Shown: positions 59,249 to 64,000, counted from the first letter of the stretch. The stretch: 64,000 bases of DNA from Crambe crambe (GCA_963924555.1 OZ004586.1:5476501-5540500); one strand, 5' to 3'. Made by a program: numbers and translations. The notes: generated by a model from the letters alone, not told the origin.

Positions 59249-62167
59249 CAATTTAATTGCTAACAACAGGAAGGTCCCCATCCCCAACAGCTCCTAAGTA
59301 AACCTTTTTTTTTTCCAACATAAATCTAAGACACATATTGTATTATGCAAGTGTCTACATTCTATGCAGAAGTTATGGTGATTTACTTCATACCTCTGGT
59401 GGTAACAGTGAAATACCACTTTGAGCATGTACCAAATAATTCAAGACATCCCTAGGCTTTAATAGGGCTGAAACATATTGCAATTGATAACACTGTTAAC
59501 ATTAATGATGAGACCTACCCGGTATTTGAGCTTCTGAGTATCCATTTCCAATCAGATGGAGATATAAAGGATCCTTCATAATAATATTATAAAGAATTTG
59601 AACCATTATGCATTTTATGCTAGACTACACATATCACTGCAAAGTTTACATAAAAGGAGTAAACCAAATAGTACCTGATATTTAATGAGCAGAGATATCA
59701 TTCGGTGGTATGGGATAGGATTTTGCGGCATAAATTTCACAGAAATTGACATGGTGGAGTGTGGCCTCATGTCACCACTTTGTAAATCACAACTGAAGAC
59801 ATTACCTTCATATAACTGCACCTGAGTACGCAATTTAAGATGAAGTATAATATTCAGCATTTGTACTCTAAGGCTCTGAGCCTGAACCAGAGATAAATAA
59901 TTTTATTCCATACTTGATATGTGTATTGTATCTTACCCTAGACAACTGCCCATATCTCACAAAGTAATAACACACAATACTGAGCATGCACACAGTCAAA
60001 ATTTCCAAGACAACTGATTGATTTCTACCTCTTTTGTGTAAGTGACAGGTTTAGGCATACATATGTATGTGCATGTGGTAAGTGCACCTATAATGTCATA
60101 ATGTCATGCAATAGGAAAGTCAGTGTCCTAGGTAGTTATAATAATTAACATGCCTGAAAGCTGGCAGGTATATCAGACTTATTCTCAATGTAAATTCCTC
60201 CATGAGATTCATTTCCACAATGTACACTGCCGAAATTCACGATCGAATCTTCATTTAAAATGCACACCTTTGGTCCTGTATTTATAATGATAATAGCAAC
60301 CTTTACCCATAATATCTTCACAATAAAAACAACATACCCTGCGATTGGCCGACACATTTGATTCTTGTACAACCACACCCACCAAGAGCATGAACAATGA
60401 AATAGGCAACATCTTTGTAATCACGTAACAGATCTGGTGTATACATCAATTTCACTTTGGTTGAAGTATATGGTTGAATTGTCTTTTTATAGTCATTACA
60501 GCTAAAAACTGTTGCATAGGTGTCACTGCTTGCTGAGTAGTGATGAACCGAAAAAGTACATGAGACCTAATAAAAATATCATATTTCCTTGTGTACTTGG
60601 GTACTTTCTGCCATTCATTTTTCTACATATAATTAAGGTGATGGGCTAGTGACAGAAAATACACGCACAATAAGTAAAAGGGGCATGGCCTCATGTATAT
60701 ATAGTGCTAGTTGAGTGGCCAAGTAACAGCTTCTCTTGCTTTCTTTCTTGCTTTTCTTCTTAAATGGGGGCTACATAGCAATCTTACAAAGACCAAGAGC
60801 TACTTGAGTGCTGCACTTATTTCCTTCACATTGATTTTCCTCTATTCAAGCATGATGGTGTTGTAATCTCTACGTAGTCCCCAGCAATATTGAAATAGCT
60901 AGCTCCTGGCAATCGCTTGATCCTAGTGTGAATGAAGTGAGGAAACTTCAACATTGCCTTTATAGACAGTTATAAGACTATTCAAGATTATAGTGTCACT
61001 TTAACTCTATTTGCATACTAAATTTTACTAGCCATGAAAATATGAGCCTGTATTATATGAAGAGCAGGGCCAATAACTGTAGCAACAAGTAGCCTCGTCC
61101 CCAGGCCCTCCCTTTAATTATGATTATGGAGAGCCTGGTATAGAAGCAACTTAATTGGCAGTCCACAAGAGCATTATGACCCTGCCCATGCATTCGAGCT
61201 ACTTTGACTGGAGTCTACTAGACCAGATATTCAGAAGAACTTCTGCTGTTTCGCTACAATAAAATGATCTAATTCGCTACGACCATACAAACCAAGGATT
61301 TACTAACATTCGTGAAGAATTCTGATGCCGATCTATCTATGATCCAGCTAAGCCAAAAGGGATGAACAAAATCTAGATTACTTGATAGCTTACTAACTAC
61401 TAGTAAAGTGCAGCAACACTCAAGTTCAGTGGCAGTACCTTTCTTTTTTCTCAGGCCTAGCCATGTGTTCCTGCGAGGTCACAAGTTCGTCATGCGATAG
61501 GACACACCCACTATGATTTTGTGATATTTTCGCGTACCACGCCCTCCACAATCATGAGGAGGGCCAGGGGGCAAGGCTAGGAACTGAGGTATTATTGCAC
61601 GGACATGGAAAGGAGGGCTTATAACTGTATTTTTCACAGTTTAGGGGTTAACTTACTGGCGATGGGTTGGTAACTTCTATCCAATTTTCAGCAGAAGATC
61701 CAACACCAATACATCCAAAATCAACTGTAATTTCTTTGTAAACCATCTCATCCTTCTTATTATCATTATATGAAAACTTGGCTTGAGTAAATTCTATCTC
61801 CTTGTTCCCACTATACTGCTCCTCAAAGGATCTTCCCTTTATATAGGAAGGTTTCACTGTTACGTATGGATACTTGCCAATACCTTCCAGTTTCATCATC
61901 TTCCTAGTTTGAGGGGTGAATTTTGTAGGTTCTTGGTACATTAATTTTCTTTCTTCATTGTACGTACAGGTTGCAAAAGTTTTGTACATTTTTGCAGATT
62001 CAGGAGTAAATGAAGCACTGAGTTTGCACGTTTCTTTAGGTGACAAGTTACCAGATCTAGGAGATATATCAAAGTCCTCTGGAACTTGCCAGGAATAAGA
62101 TGCAGGAACATTCCTATTATGGAGCTTACATAAATACATTTTATAATATAATAGGTTCCCCTTAGAA
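15446..62167 (-). CDS. CFAP65: CFAP65 (CCDC108), 35 exons traced, 5' end not in window
   Basis: Cilia- and flagella-associated protein with MSP/ASH-type beta-sandwich repeats, needed for flagellar axoneme assembly in animals (family knowledge). Exons from 5' to 3' are given in the cluster entries below. They sum to 1588 codons plus stop, every adjacent pair agrees in phase, and order and content follow the vertebrate protein from its second quarter to its end. Matching blocks include DPLYLHLIG, LCPSWC, FSPLEAKNY, IATRHSLQ with CDFGAAP, SPPKGSLDPGE, KGREILLNICGVTV with IGVHSPPRQ, and NNISQHTLSFFWE. The first traced exon starts in phase 2 after an AG at 62168-62169, so about 350 N-terminal residues are expected upstream, probably beyond the right edge. 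The large introns are filled with mobile elements. Confidence 0.93.
15579..17298. repeat. CFAP65 3' introns with an IR element and a MITE copy
   Basis: At 16294-16697 the sequence GACATGCAAATTATGC and its reverse complement bound a ~400-bp segment rich in TTATGC words. At 16940-17056 lies a 117-bp internally deleted copy of the MITE family of 13077-13943, with TA at its borders. The rest shows no gene. The exon at 15924-16184 lies inside this range. Confidence 0.65.
17830..18803 (+). mobile_element. Composite hairpin element, copy 1
   Basis: A ~250-bp near-perfect hairpin (17871-18120; arms contain AGTGAACTTCAGTCAAGTAAC and its complement) is followed by ~650 bp of non-coding unique sequence. 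Landmarks there are GGAGGTTTCATCATGAGCC, CCTGATATACTGTTGCAT, GTAGGTTGAAAGCTAGCA and a GAT microsatellite. The element ends GTGCCGTCCCTACTTAGAG plus AGTACTCTCTGA. No ORF. Non-autonomous element in a CFAP65 intron. Confidence 0.8.
22085..22365. repeat. Imperfect tandem duplication
   Basis: Two units of about 100-140 bp both begin AAGAACACSTGCAAGCAGAG and end GGCATTATGTGGTTCAGG plus GAGTATCTAGTCAGCT. The second unit (about 22258-22361) is shorter by internal deletions. Non-coding. Confidence 0.75.
23690..23870. repeat. Minisatellite-like GGAGGTAGGCC repeats
   Basis: GGAGGTAGGCC or a close variant recurs near 23700, 23730, 23777 and 23829, with GGGCACTGGTG-like segments between. Unit length is irregular (30-55 bp). 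An open frame across it on the minus strand is Pro/Leu-rich and looks like a by-product of the repeat. Confidence 0.6.
23875..23994. repeat. 120-bp hairpin element (ACTGGTNGCCAACCGTC ends)
   Basis: ACTGGTTGCCAACCGTCA at the left and its near complement at the right form a stem with a loop containing GCACATGTGC. The right arm and the sequence after it (TTTCAAGATTC, CTAAAACCACAGTA) recur at 21612-21664, so two related copies lie 2.4 kb apart in the same intron. Confidence 0.7.
24644..25459. mobile_element. MULE-like element with 9-bp TSD
   Basis: About 74-bp inverted repeats (24644-24716 and 25387-25459) begin TAGCCTCGTTCCCAGGCTC and differ at very few positions. They are flanked by a 9-bp direct repeat AATCAGGGG (24635-24643 and 25460-25468). 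Long TIRs plus 9-10 bp duplications are the hallmark of Mutator-like elements (family knowledge). There is no transposase inside; the cargo is a fragment of a RecQ-like helicase gene. Confidence 0.8.
24964..25275 (-). pseudogene. RecQ-like helicase N-terminal fragment inside MULE-like element
   Basis: The minus strand reads a Ser-rich leader, then MLGLPELLLKEEQKLAIRAV followed by SDGKDMFV. This resembles the motif 0/Q-motif region of RecQ-type DNA helicases, which is normally followed by PTGxGKS. Here the match stops right after DMFV and no Walker A appears, so only a 5' gene fragment is present. It cannot be a working helicase. Assignment rests on about 25 residues. Confidence 0.55.
25850..25915 (+). 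repeat. (AAAAC)n simple repeat
   Basis: A-rich stretch with consecutive AAAAC units near 25882-25910. The open frame across it is low-complexity only. Confidence 0.85.
26441..26542 (-). CDS. CFAP65: CFAP65 internal exon 27
   Basis: A 102-bp exon, phase 0 at both ends, acceptor ATTTTAG and donor GTTAGT. Encodes VDVPVHLSTGNTAIVTLVGE followed by GYECNSQSFNPKQK, the closing strands of an MSP-like unit. It stands alone between introns of 5.4 and 5.6 kb. Confidence 0.9.
27823..28110. repeat. Solo hairpin related to the composite element
   Basis: Carries only the hairpin part: GTAGGGATGGCTGTGTGC, a GAGTGAACTTCAGTCAAG arm and a complementary arm ending ACAACCATCCCTACTTC, flanked by AAATATTTTT-type A/T tracts as in copy 1. 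The ~650-bp body is absent, so the hairpin may be an element in its own right. Confidence 0.7.
28802..29785 (-). mobile_element. Composite hairpin element, copy 2 (reverse)
   Basis: Reverse orientation of copy 1. It starts AGAGAGTACGATAGTAGGGA, passes through CTACAGTCAGCAACTCC, GCTTTCAACCTACAATG and GATGGAACCTCCAATGAAC, and ends with a ~230-bp hairpin (29525-29765) closing at GCCATCCCTACTTTTC. Non-coding. Confidence 0.8.
29975..30468. repeat. TACCGTAA inverted-repeat element A
   Basis: The left end TACCGTAATTGTATAAATTT and the right end, its near reverse complement (AAATTTATACGATTACGGTA), enclose about 490 bp without an ORF. Ends of this type recur at 33735-34261, defining a small family. 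Confidence 0.75.
30890..30925 (+). repeat. Poly-G run
   Basis: A run of nearly uninterrupted G (about 25) after a T-rich tract, near 30895-30921. Likely low assembly accuracy here; possible G-quadruplex. Confidence 0.85.
31958..35754 (-). CDS. CFAP65: CFAP65 internal exons 24-26
   Basis: Exons 35688-35754, 34746-34856 and 31958-32149. They encode KLPLQLKINKGREIL, then LNICGVTVKRGNPYLHISDK with DPVPIGVHSPPRQ, then ILALHNGGDAVLGYEVDT, LQPTGQILPGKTLPLEII and FSPVEAKKYS. Each block aligns without a gap in order with vertebrate CFAP65. Phases 2-0, 0-0 and 0-0 agree. Confidence 0.92.
32150..34745. repeat. CFAP65 intron with two inverted-repeat elements
   Basis: 33072-33630 is bounded by CCTGGTATCCACTGTTTGC and its reverse complement, and the right side continues to GGTTCGAGGCTA near 33676. 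A pyrimidine/T run followed by about 18 G sits just before the left arm (33000-33071) and seems to replace that end. 33735-34261 is a ~525-bp element with TACCGTAAATCGGGAAATTT at one end and its near complement at the other. 32150-33000 shows no gene. Confidence 0.65.
35755..38938. repeat. CFAP65 intron with repeat copies
   Basis: 35755-36250 is a reverse-orientation relative of the repeats in beta-catenin intron 16 (ACATACCAAGTAGAAAA, CTCTTCCCTAGGCTTTAG). 36796-36953 is a ~160-bp element with ends CAGTGGAACCCCC and GGGGTTCCATA, resembling pogo/Tigger-type ends. Composite copy 3 lies at 37580-38490. Another ACTTGGTATGT fragment lies near 38520-38690. 36255-36790 shows nothing I can name. Confidence 0.6.
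37580..38490 (+). mobile_element. Composite hairpin element, copy 3
   Basis: Same order as copy 1: A/T tract, GTAGGGATGGCTGTGTGCGG, hairpin (shortened right arm, to about 37800), CCTGATATACTGTTGCAT, GTAGGTTGAAAGCTA and a GAT microsatellite of ten or so units near 38227. It ends GTGCCATCCCTACTTAGAG plus GTACTCTCTGA. Non-coding. Confidence 0.8.
38939..39115 (-). CDS. CFAP65: CFAP65 internal exon 23
   Basis: Encodes a segment starting AFQKSTDIWLEPEYWADYG and ending LFIVSPPKGSLDPGE plus TMVMLVY. This is the second half of the MSP-like unit begun by the preceding exon (human: CLFSISPKAGSLSPGQE). Donor GTTAGT, acceptor TTTATAG; phase 2 at both ends. Confidence 0.92.
39160..40212 (+). mobile_element. 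Composite hairpin element, copy 4 (diverged)
   Basis: Carries the same body landmarks (GGAGGTTTCATC, TTGTTGTAGGTTGAAAGC, AGCACATTGAACG), ending TATTAGAGAGTACTATCGTA. The hairpin end is of a variant type (GGAGTGAAGTAGGGATAG, GGGTGTGGTTATTGAAATTA) also found near 21230 and 49710-49845. Confidence 0.65.
40215..40780 (+). pseudogene. Decayed mobile-element-like coding fragment
   Basis: One frame reads VSFDTWHGVKSLLYMFI and a nearby frame reads ATELSDKYESVYRVFLLCC. The pattern SFDTWHG...ELSDK occurs in uncharacterised transposon-like proteins of cnidarians and sponges (recollection). Stops and frame changes show it is dead. The family is not firmly identified. Confidence 0.3.
40785..42087. other. 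Intronic sequence without recognised content
   Basis: Part of the CFAP65 intron between 39116 and 42687. I see no coding exon, since the flanking exons join in phase, and no clear repeat structure. Confidence 0.4.
42088..42218. repeat. 131-bp MITE with TAGGGATGACCAT ends
   Basis: TAGGGATGACCAT at the left and its exact reverse complement at the right enclose a short non-coding body. The terminal TAGGGATG resembles the ends of the composite hairpin elements. Confidence 0.75.
42688..42885 (-). CDS. CFAP65: CFAP65 internal exon 22
   Basis: Begins after TTCCAG in phase 2 and ends TG|GTAAGT in phase 2. Encodes RDIPDASELRYTIATRHS, then a CDFGAAPINSEDF strand pair typical of the start of an MSP-like unit, and ILIKNDGDVTTEW. 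It joins in phase to the exon ending at 53526 across a 10.6-kb intron that holds the LTR retrotransposon and the DIRS remnant. Confidence 0.93.
43562..43860 (+). repeat. 5' LTR
   Basis: 299 bp, TG...CA. The right copy at 48406-48704 has the same length and I found no mismatch. It is preceded by the ATATC duplication and followed within a few bases by the candidate primer-binding site. Confidence 0.95.
43876..47643 (+). CDS. Gag-Pol with integrase ahead of RT, frameshifted in RT
   Basis: 1255-codon ORF. Residues about 30-100 are a Glu/Arg-rich coiled coil. About 105-280 is gag-like. A CCHC knuckle CFNCQKWGHIKARC lies near 335. The protease motif LLLDSGATRTF is near 385. The integrase has an HHCC finger (HSTPIAGHFGRKRT, CKSCPKCQ) near 665-710, then MDVFGPL, LTDNGSNF and the glutamate region near 735-880. 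RT follows from about 1085 (VPKKDGSKRLCVDFRRLN, ALDLTKGYWKVPV, FGLMGAPSTFQRLMD). The frame is lost by a single-base shift just before the catalytic YLDD, giving a foreign tail. The ATG lies 16 bp after the LTR. The order integrase-RT matches the Gmr1-type group of gypsy-related elements (family knowledge). Confidence 0.92.
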   Translation: MTEEPRRTWKATAQHESTEMMAMFMEMLKVQDERRRLEEEKRREEEARRLEQEEERRRSEAEKCREEEVRRLEREEERRHEWEQEMQQRQEKLMELFLRRTEEPKDPTMPRAKLHKFVEESDDIEAFLEGFEATATSEKWPKERWTSQLVTVLSGKGLLAYSKLDAEAKQMYETVKTQVLEAYSVSADVYRLRFLDNTYDRKNPKQWGRRVKLQFDRWLQARDMDAYTLMLLERLLQQLPTRLQVRMRELQHKTFDDLLKSICAHESAWIADERNGRTKWQGRSNHPDDKGKEANLKSEGHSKFQGKEKLKKSKDGESSGEKKWDRERGPKCFNCQKWGHIKARCPEAAETINYGGQDRENRDQTRWQMEGKVNGKPSKKLLLDSGATRTFVHPRMLTDKDMLGWKRLFKTASDNLVQLPMARAKIEVEGKQYDLTVAVSDSIELDALLGNDIPDFPKLLMMAARNYDSALVVTRAQTRKQEQEDMEARQREAEDEVHPEPLLEDNTMERYELSESDLRDSGAEDRIYRDDSEAAEHSNVERESVEIADSNLGDLYELDPSLFMQVSKDKKKLTRAEKRQQRQEFTRVKEATKQRPETIDKDKLAALQREDPTLKDARRQADDSKGLYCWKDGLLIRHKEDPDSDVHSLNPLLVLPQVCREEVLKMAHSTPIAGHFGRKRTLSRLNTRFNWPGIRKDVAQVCKSCPKCQKANPVKSMRVPLQPLPVIDVPFRRIAMDVFGPLKRTKRGNKYVLVIMDYATKWPEAFPLKMVDSETVARTLIEVFARVGIPDEILTDNGSNFTSKLMEKFHALTGVKHIRTSAYHPETDGMVERFNATLKKTLRKLVDKSTEDWDLCLPYLMWAYRGTEHASTGYSPYELVYGKEMRDGLDELAERWKEDTTDPVPVVEYLRLLRERMERVRESMRENEQKAKTQHKKYHDRKTTTRDFKEGDMVLVFLPKKQNKLLTEWLGPYPILQKKSNVTYEVDMTDHKKRKRTFHVNALKQWNSPVPAVLLAAECEDVEPLTWNDNQEEKTSSNQLSPNQQRDLKELKKEFADVISDIPGRTDVIEHSVDTGEASPVRLPPYRIPQALRDTLREEIKEMLTQGIIVPSTSEWAAPIILVPKKDGSKRLCVDFRRLNHVTKADPYPIPRVEELIDRLGNAKYITALDLTKGYWKVPVEKESQKKTAFITPFGKYEFTTMPFGLMGAPSTFQRLMDKVLEDVHNLQLHTWMMLSFTVTPGSNMYNTSRVFFRI
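47568..48416 (+). CDS. RT C-terminal part and RNase H (shifted frame)
   Basis: This frame begins in the RT active site (LDDVIIHSD) and continues with RT thumb/connection (FLGLAGYYRRFIKDF). RNase H follows, with FILQTDASDLGIGSVL, AAVEKECLAVV, QTDHRSLEYL and NADGLSREN. No ATG suits its 5' end because it is the continuation of the preceding ORF in the -1 frame. The stop codon TAA (48414-48416) lies 9-11 bp inside the 3' LTR. Confidence 0.9.
   Translation: MDDVIIHSDTWEQHVQHLTCVFQNLRKAGLKIKEKKCQFAKNCCNYLGHVVGEGKVRPEICKIEAVRNFKRPQTKKEVRAFLGLAGYYRRFIKDFATIAAPLSDLTKASASNKVEWKEEQNKAFVELKKRLTAEPILRNPDFSIPFILQTDASDLGIGSVLTQVDDQGEEHPVAFASRKLLPRERRYAAVEKECLAVVEGIRTFRVYLEGRHFQVQTDHRSLEYLHKMRDSNGRLSRWSLYLQPYDFSINHRPGRQNGNADGLSRENSAPTIADLKEGEMSG
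48406..48704 (+). repeat. 3' LTR
   Basis: 299 bp, apparently identical to the 5' LTR. It is followed by ATATC, the right half of the target-site duplication, and its first bases contain the pol stop codon. Confidence 0.95.
48711..49545. repeat. Inverted-repeat element at the retrotransposon target
   Basis: 48793-48850 (CATAATGTAACC, TAGACTACATAACTGG, TTGGAAATGC) is found in near-complement at about 49447-49510. The outer segment GGGGCATTTTGGAGTGTAG plus ACCTAGATATCAG occurs in the same orientation near 48733 and 49511. The LTR element inserted at its left edge. Related GGGCATTTTGG segments occur near 7595 (reverse), 37566 and 54525 (reverse). Confidence 0.55.
49540..50535 (-). mobile_element. 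Composite hairpin element, copy 5 (reverse)
   Basis: Starts AGAGAGTACTATAGTAATCT and GTAGGGATGGCACAGATTGC, passes CTACAGTCAACTCCTAAC, GCTTTCAACCTGCAAC and GAAACCTCTAATGAACTAC, and ends in a truncated hairpin (GTGAACTTCAGTCAAG, 50475-50535). A variant hairpin (49708-49850) is nested inside. Confidence 0.7.
50930..52740 (+). pseudogene. Decayed DIRS-type retrotransposon
   Basis: Plus-strand RT text is broken by stops: ALGKEITKGCLAGPLDP and SVQINSLGAVLKNYSQNKWR near 50995-51130, CSLSYIKVDDIVQHVLSVGR near 51180, and IIFLGIELVRV plus CMKRDLEPLIGYIHDAS near 51370-51505. At 52580-52660 LHGIKIKEAKKGPLL resembles the core of a DIRS/Crypton tyrosine recombinase. A minus-strand segment at 51720-51917 (PPATEHTLCQFISHLQKQL) resembles a recombinase N-terminal domain, so the copy seems rearranged. 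DIRS elements combine these two enzymes (family knowledge). Confidence 0.65.
52741..53525. other. Intronic sequence, no gene seen
   Basis: Right end of the 10.6-kb CFAP65 intron. I see no supported ORF and no clear repeat boundary. It may still contain DIRS-derived sequence. Confidence 0.4.
53526..62167 (-). CDS. CFAP65: CFAP65 exons 1-21 of those visible (compact 5' part)
   Basis: Exons (minus strand): 61657-62167, 60338-60566, 60154-60275, 59675-59821, 59519-59573, 59394-59467, 59015-59173, 58882-58962, 58773-58827, 57721-57806, 57602-57655, 57426-57546, 56959-57082, 56761-56902, 56607-56660, 56136-56221, 55576-55663, 55356-55517, 54301-54439, 53756-53887, 53526-53667. The first exon encodes one MSP-like unit (NVPASYSW, LSASFTPESAKMYKTF) and the start of the next (VDFGCIGVGSSAENWIEVTN). 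Others carry IENKSDIPASFQ, ILPNKSASFTIYFKP, RLFFMPTCIETTSSRYY then FEWKHSN, and ANLWKMLSID. Many introns are 50-100 bp. The junction 60154/59821 appears to use a GC donor. The AG before 59173 is preceded by a CT/C microsatellite. Confidence 0.92.
54924..55036. mobile_element. 113-bp MULE-like MITE with 10-bp TSD
   Basis: Ends TAGCCTCGTACTCAGGCCC and its near complement GGGCCTGGGTATGAGGCTA. The 10-bp direct repeat ATAGTTGGCT flanks it (54914-54923 and 55037-55046). The termini share TAGCCTCG with the larger element at 24644-25459. Confidence 0.8.
55735..55960 (-). repeat. Copy of the ACATACCAAGTAGAAAA family
   Basis: Shares ACATACCAAGTAGAAAAAAA, TTTCTTCCCTGAGTACCTCAG, CTTCATGCTATTAACTTAGA and CCTAACTCAACTTCGTTTTG with 21860-22015, in the same order. 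Non-coding, in a CFAP65 intron. Confidence 0.7.
59174..59250 (+). repeat. G/GA/GAG microsatellite at a splice acceptor
   Basis: A G-run, then (GA)n, then GAG/GGA units. On the minus strand this is a continuous pyrimidine tract leading straight into the CTCTCTAG acceptor of the CFAP65 exon ending at 59173. Confidence 0.9.
60153..60154 (-). other. Putative GC-AG intron donor in CFAP65
   Basis: The exon 60154-60275 ends TTTCAG followed by GCATGT instead of GT. Joining there to the acceptor ACTCAG before 59821 keeps the frame and restores the expected alignment (IPASFQ then VQLYEGNVF). No GT in the right frame is nearby. Confidence 0.65.
61090..61579. repeat. Inverted-repeat element with TAGCCTCG-type ends
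   Basis: TAGCCTCGTCCCCAGGCCCTCC at the left pairs, with a few mismatches, with GAGGGCCAGGGGGCAAGGCTA at the right. About 490 bp, no ORF. I could not find a matching target-site duplication. It lies in the first visible CFAP65 intron. Confidence 0.6.
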
Positions 62168-63127
62168 CTAGAAAATCTCCATTAAAAAGGAACTGAAGAG
62201 CTGGATTTAGACAATTGAAGTACCTTTATTTACTTATTCATCTGCTTGGTATATTTATTAATATTGATGATTGAGACCACAGATTGGTTGCAAGCTATTC
62301 GGAATTGTATGAAGAAGGTGAAGTCAAACATATCAACGGTGTTTGGCTGGATTTCCTACTCAAGACATATCGCTTTATTACAGCCATGCCAATAGGCATG
62401 GTCAATTTCTTGTATAAAAACCTGCTGCACGCAGCCTTCTGAATAGTTCACTGTATCCTTTTTCTCACTACAATTCCCTCTCCTTCTGGGAGGGTACATT
62501 ATTTTATTGGTTTCCCCTTCTGGAAGGGTATTACATATAAAATTTTGCTTACTTATTGATCCTCCTCCTTCTGGGAGGGTTGGGTGGGACTGTTGATATG
62601 TTCAACTTCATACAATTCCGAATAGATTGTAACCACTCTGTGGTCTGAGCCATTCTAAAAGAAGGCTCAGTCTCACATATCAACGGTGCTCAATCTAATC
62701 AGAGTTTTTGGATTTAGAATTCTTTGTGAGCACTGCCCTATCATAATCAGACTCTCCGAATGATATATCATAGTAAGACTGACTCTGAGCTCCAGTCTGC
62801 TGCTTTGAACACATCATTTGTTGTAATCCTCATAATAGTGGAGTACCTTTAGGGTAAAAAATTGTGAAATTGTTACGCGGCGGATAAAAGCGTAAAATTT
62901 TACATGGTGGTCCCTTTAGGTATTAGAAATGATAAAAACACTGGCTGCAACCACAATTCACTTGTGGGTGTGATCTAGAGGCCTTAAACCACATCCATAT
63001 GGTTGTACAGTGGTCCCTTCAGGTACCAGAAGGAAAAATATTGGACGCAACCACAATTTACTTGTAGGTATGAAACCACACCCACTAGTCCACCAAAATT
63101 AATTACTAAATTTCGAACAATAATATC
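62168..63127. repeat. Upstream of first visible CFAP65 exon: inverted and direct repeats
   Basis: Arms at 62272-62340 and 62589-62648 (GACCACAGATTGG-type, CTATTCGGAATTGTATGAAG) are inverted relative to each other. CCTTCTGGGAGGGT-like words recur near 62478, 62515 and 62568 in the loop. A ~110-bp direct duplication at about 62905-63075 shares GCAACCACAATT and ACTTGT. I see no CFAP65 exon with the needed phase here. Confidence 0.55.
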
Positions 63128-63133
63128 ATTATG

Positions 63134-63862
63134 TTAGATTTCACAGTTACAACTACATAAATCAGTACATTTGAGACCGGCTATAATACATTTGCATCTG
63201 TTGCAACCTCTGGGAGATTTACATTTGCACTTGATCAGCTCACTACAAGCTCTAGCTGCTTCTGGTATTGTCATCCAGACTATACTCAGACCAACCCCAG
63301 CCATCTGGTGATGGGATATTTTGAATAGATAGTCTACAAGTTGTCCAAATGCCAGTTTGTAGTACTGCAATAATGCAAATCACTTATGAATCTGGATGTA
63401 CTTACAGCAGTTGGGGGGAAGTTCTCTAATGTCATGTTATTTTTGCAAAAGATTTCTTTGCGTGCTTCATTCACTGACTCTATGATACTTATTTTGTCAT
63501 ATAAGATGACAGTGAAACGCTCCAAAATTAGATTCTAAATCAATGGTATCGAAAGGGTTATTGATAATGTGGTGAAAGGCTTCATTGACTTCTGGAAAGG
63601 AATTCCAGGCTTGCCATGCCGATTTCTTTGTTTTGCCAAAGAAAGTGGATGTACTGTCACATCCAGTGAAGGCATGAAATGGAGGTAAACAGCAGGACTT
63701 TTCCCTTCCAAGATAGCTACACAAAGTGTTAATATGATAATGGCGGAAATGTTTGCCAGTACTAAAAGCAATCCAAATATCTGCTGAAGGATAGATCTCT
63801 TGAATTGCATGAAACTCGCCAATCAGGATAACTATTACATCCGTGTCAACTGTACTTGTTGT
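63134..63862 (-). pseudogene. Mobile-element-like gene, C-terminal part, frameshifted
   Basis: Minus-strand exons 63862-63406 and 63364-63134, separated by a 41-bp GT-AG intron. The text contains VDTDVIVILIGEF, IWIAFSTGKHFRHY, FHAFTGCDSTSTFFGKTKKS and AWQAWNSFPEV. It then moves to another frame near 63525 (ERFTVILYDK, SVNEARKEIF). It ends in a cysteine-rich tail with ACSELIKCKCKSPRGCNRC, then KCIIAGLKCTDLCSCNC. Similar dispersed, uncharacterised genes are common in cnidarians and sponges (recollection); the first part recalls PIN/XPG-like nucleases and the tail recalls CXC zinc-binding domains. The frameshift suggests a dead copy. Function unknown. 63863-64000 shows nothing clear. Confidence 0.6.
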
Positions 63863-64000
63863 CTTGCACAAAAAATGGTAAGGCCATAGAATCTACTAGA
63901 TGAAGGTATATGTTTGCTGCTTGTAAGAACTAAATAAATTTGCTACTAGTTGGAAATTTTCAGTCAAGCCCTACCCTCCCCTCCATTCCACTTCCCTCCC

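Overview
The window looks like animal nuclear DNA from a demosponge, and an Amphimedon-like genome fits best (inference). It is AT-rich, has many short GT-AG introns, carries metazoan genes for beta-catenin and the ciliary protein CFAP65, and is full of small inverted-repeat transposons. Nothing in it is bacterial.

Layout. (1) 1-2441: a possible last exon of an upstream gene (1-180), then non-coding DNA and a probable 5'UTR intron. (2) 2442-8576, plus strand: a complete 19-exon beta-catenin gene (887 aa) with N-terminal phospho-degron region, alpha-catenin-binding segment, armadillo repeats and C-terminal PDZ-type ligand. (3) 8953-13059: a 4.1-kb TIR transposon carrying two convergent, overlapping, decayed genes. 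Then come a run of five TA-flanked MITEs (13077-13943) and a decayed repeat-coding segment. (4) 14749-15414, plus: an intronless pyridoxamine-phosphate oxidase gene. (5) 15446-62167, minus: a CFAP65 (CCDC108) gene. I could trace 35 exons with matching splice phases (1588 aa); the N-terminus lies off the right edge or is interrupted. (6) 62168-64000: inverted and direct repeats, then a frameshifted mobile-element-like gene with a cysteine-rich C-terminus.

The CFAP65 gene spans 47 kb only because its middle and 3' introns filled with mobile DNA. The first 21 traced exons sit in 8.6 kb with many introns of 50-100 bp, while the next introns reach 3-11 kb. They contain a young LTR retrotransposon with identical-looking LTRs and integrase upstream of reverse transcriptase (43562-48704), a decayed DIRS-type element, a MULE-like element carrying a RecQ-like helicase fragment, five copies of a ~1-kb composite hairpin element, and many short inverted-repeat elements.

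The three cellular genes have unrelated roles: Wnt/adhesion, vitamin B6 salvage and flagellar axoneme. PNPO and CFAP65 are tail to tail with 31 bp between stop codons. The most unusual points are the altered degron in beta-catenin, the convergent gene pair inside the 4.1-kb transposon, the pol domain order of the LTR element, and the MULE-like element with a captured helicase fragment.
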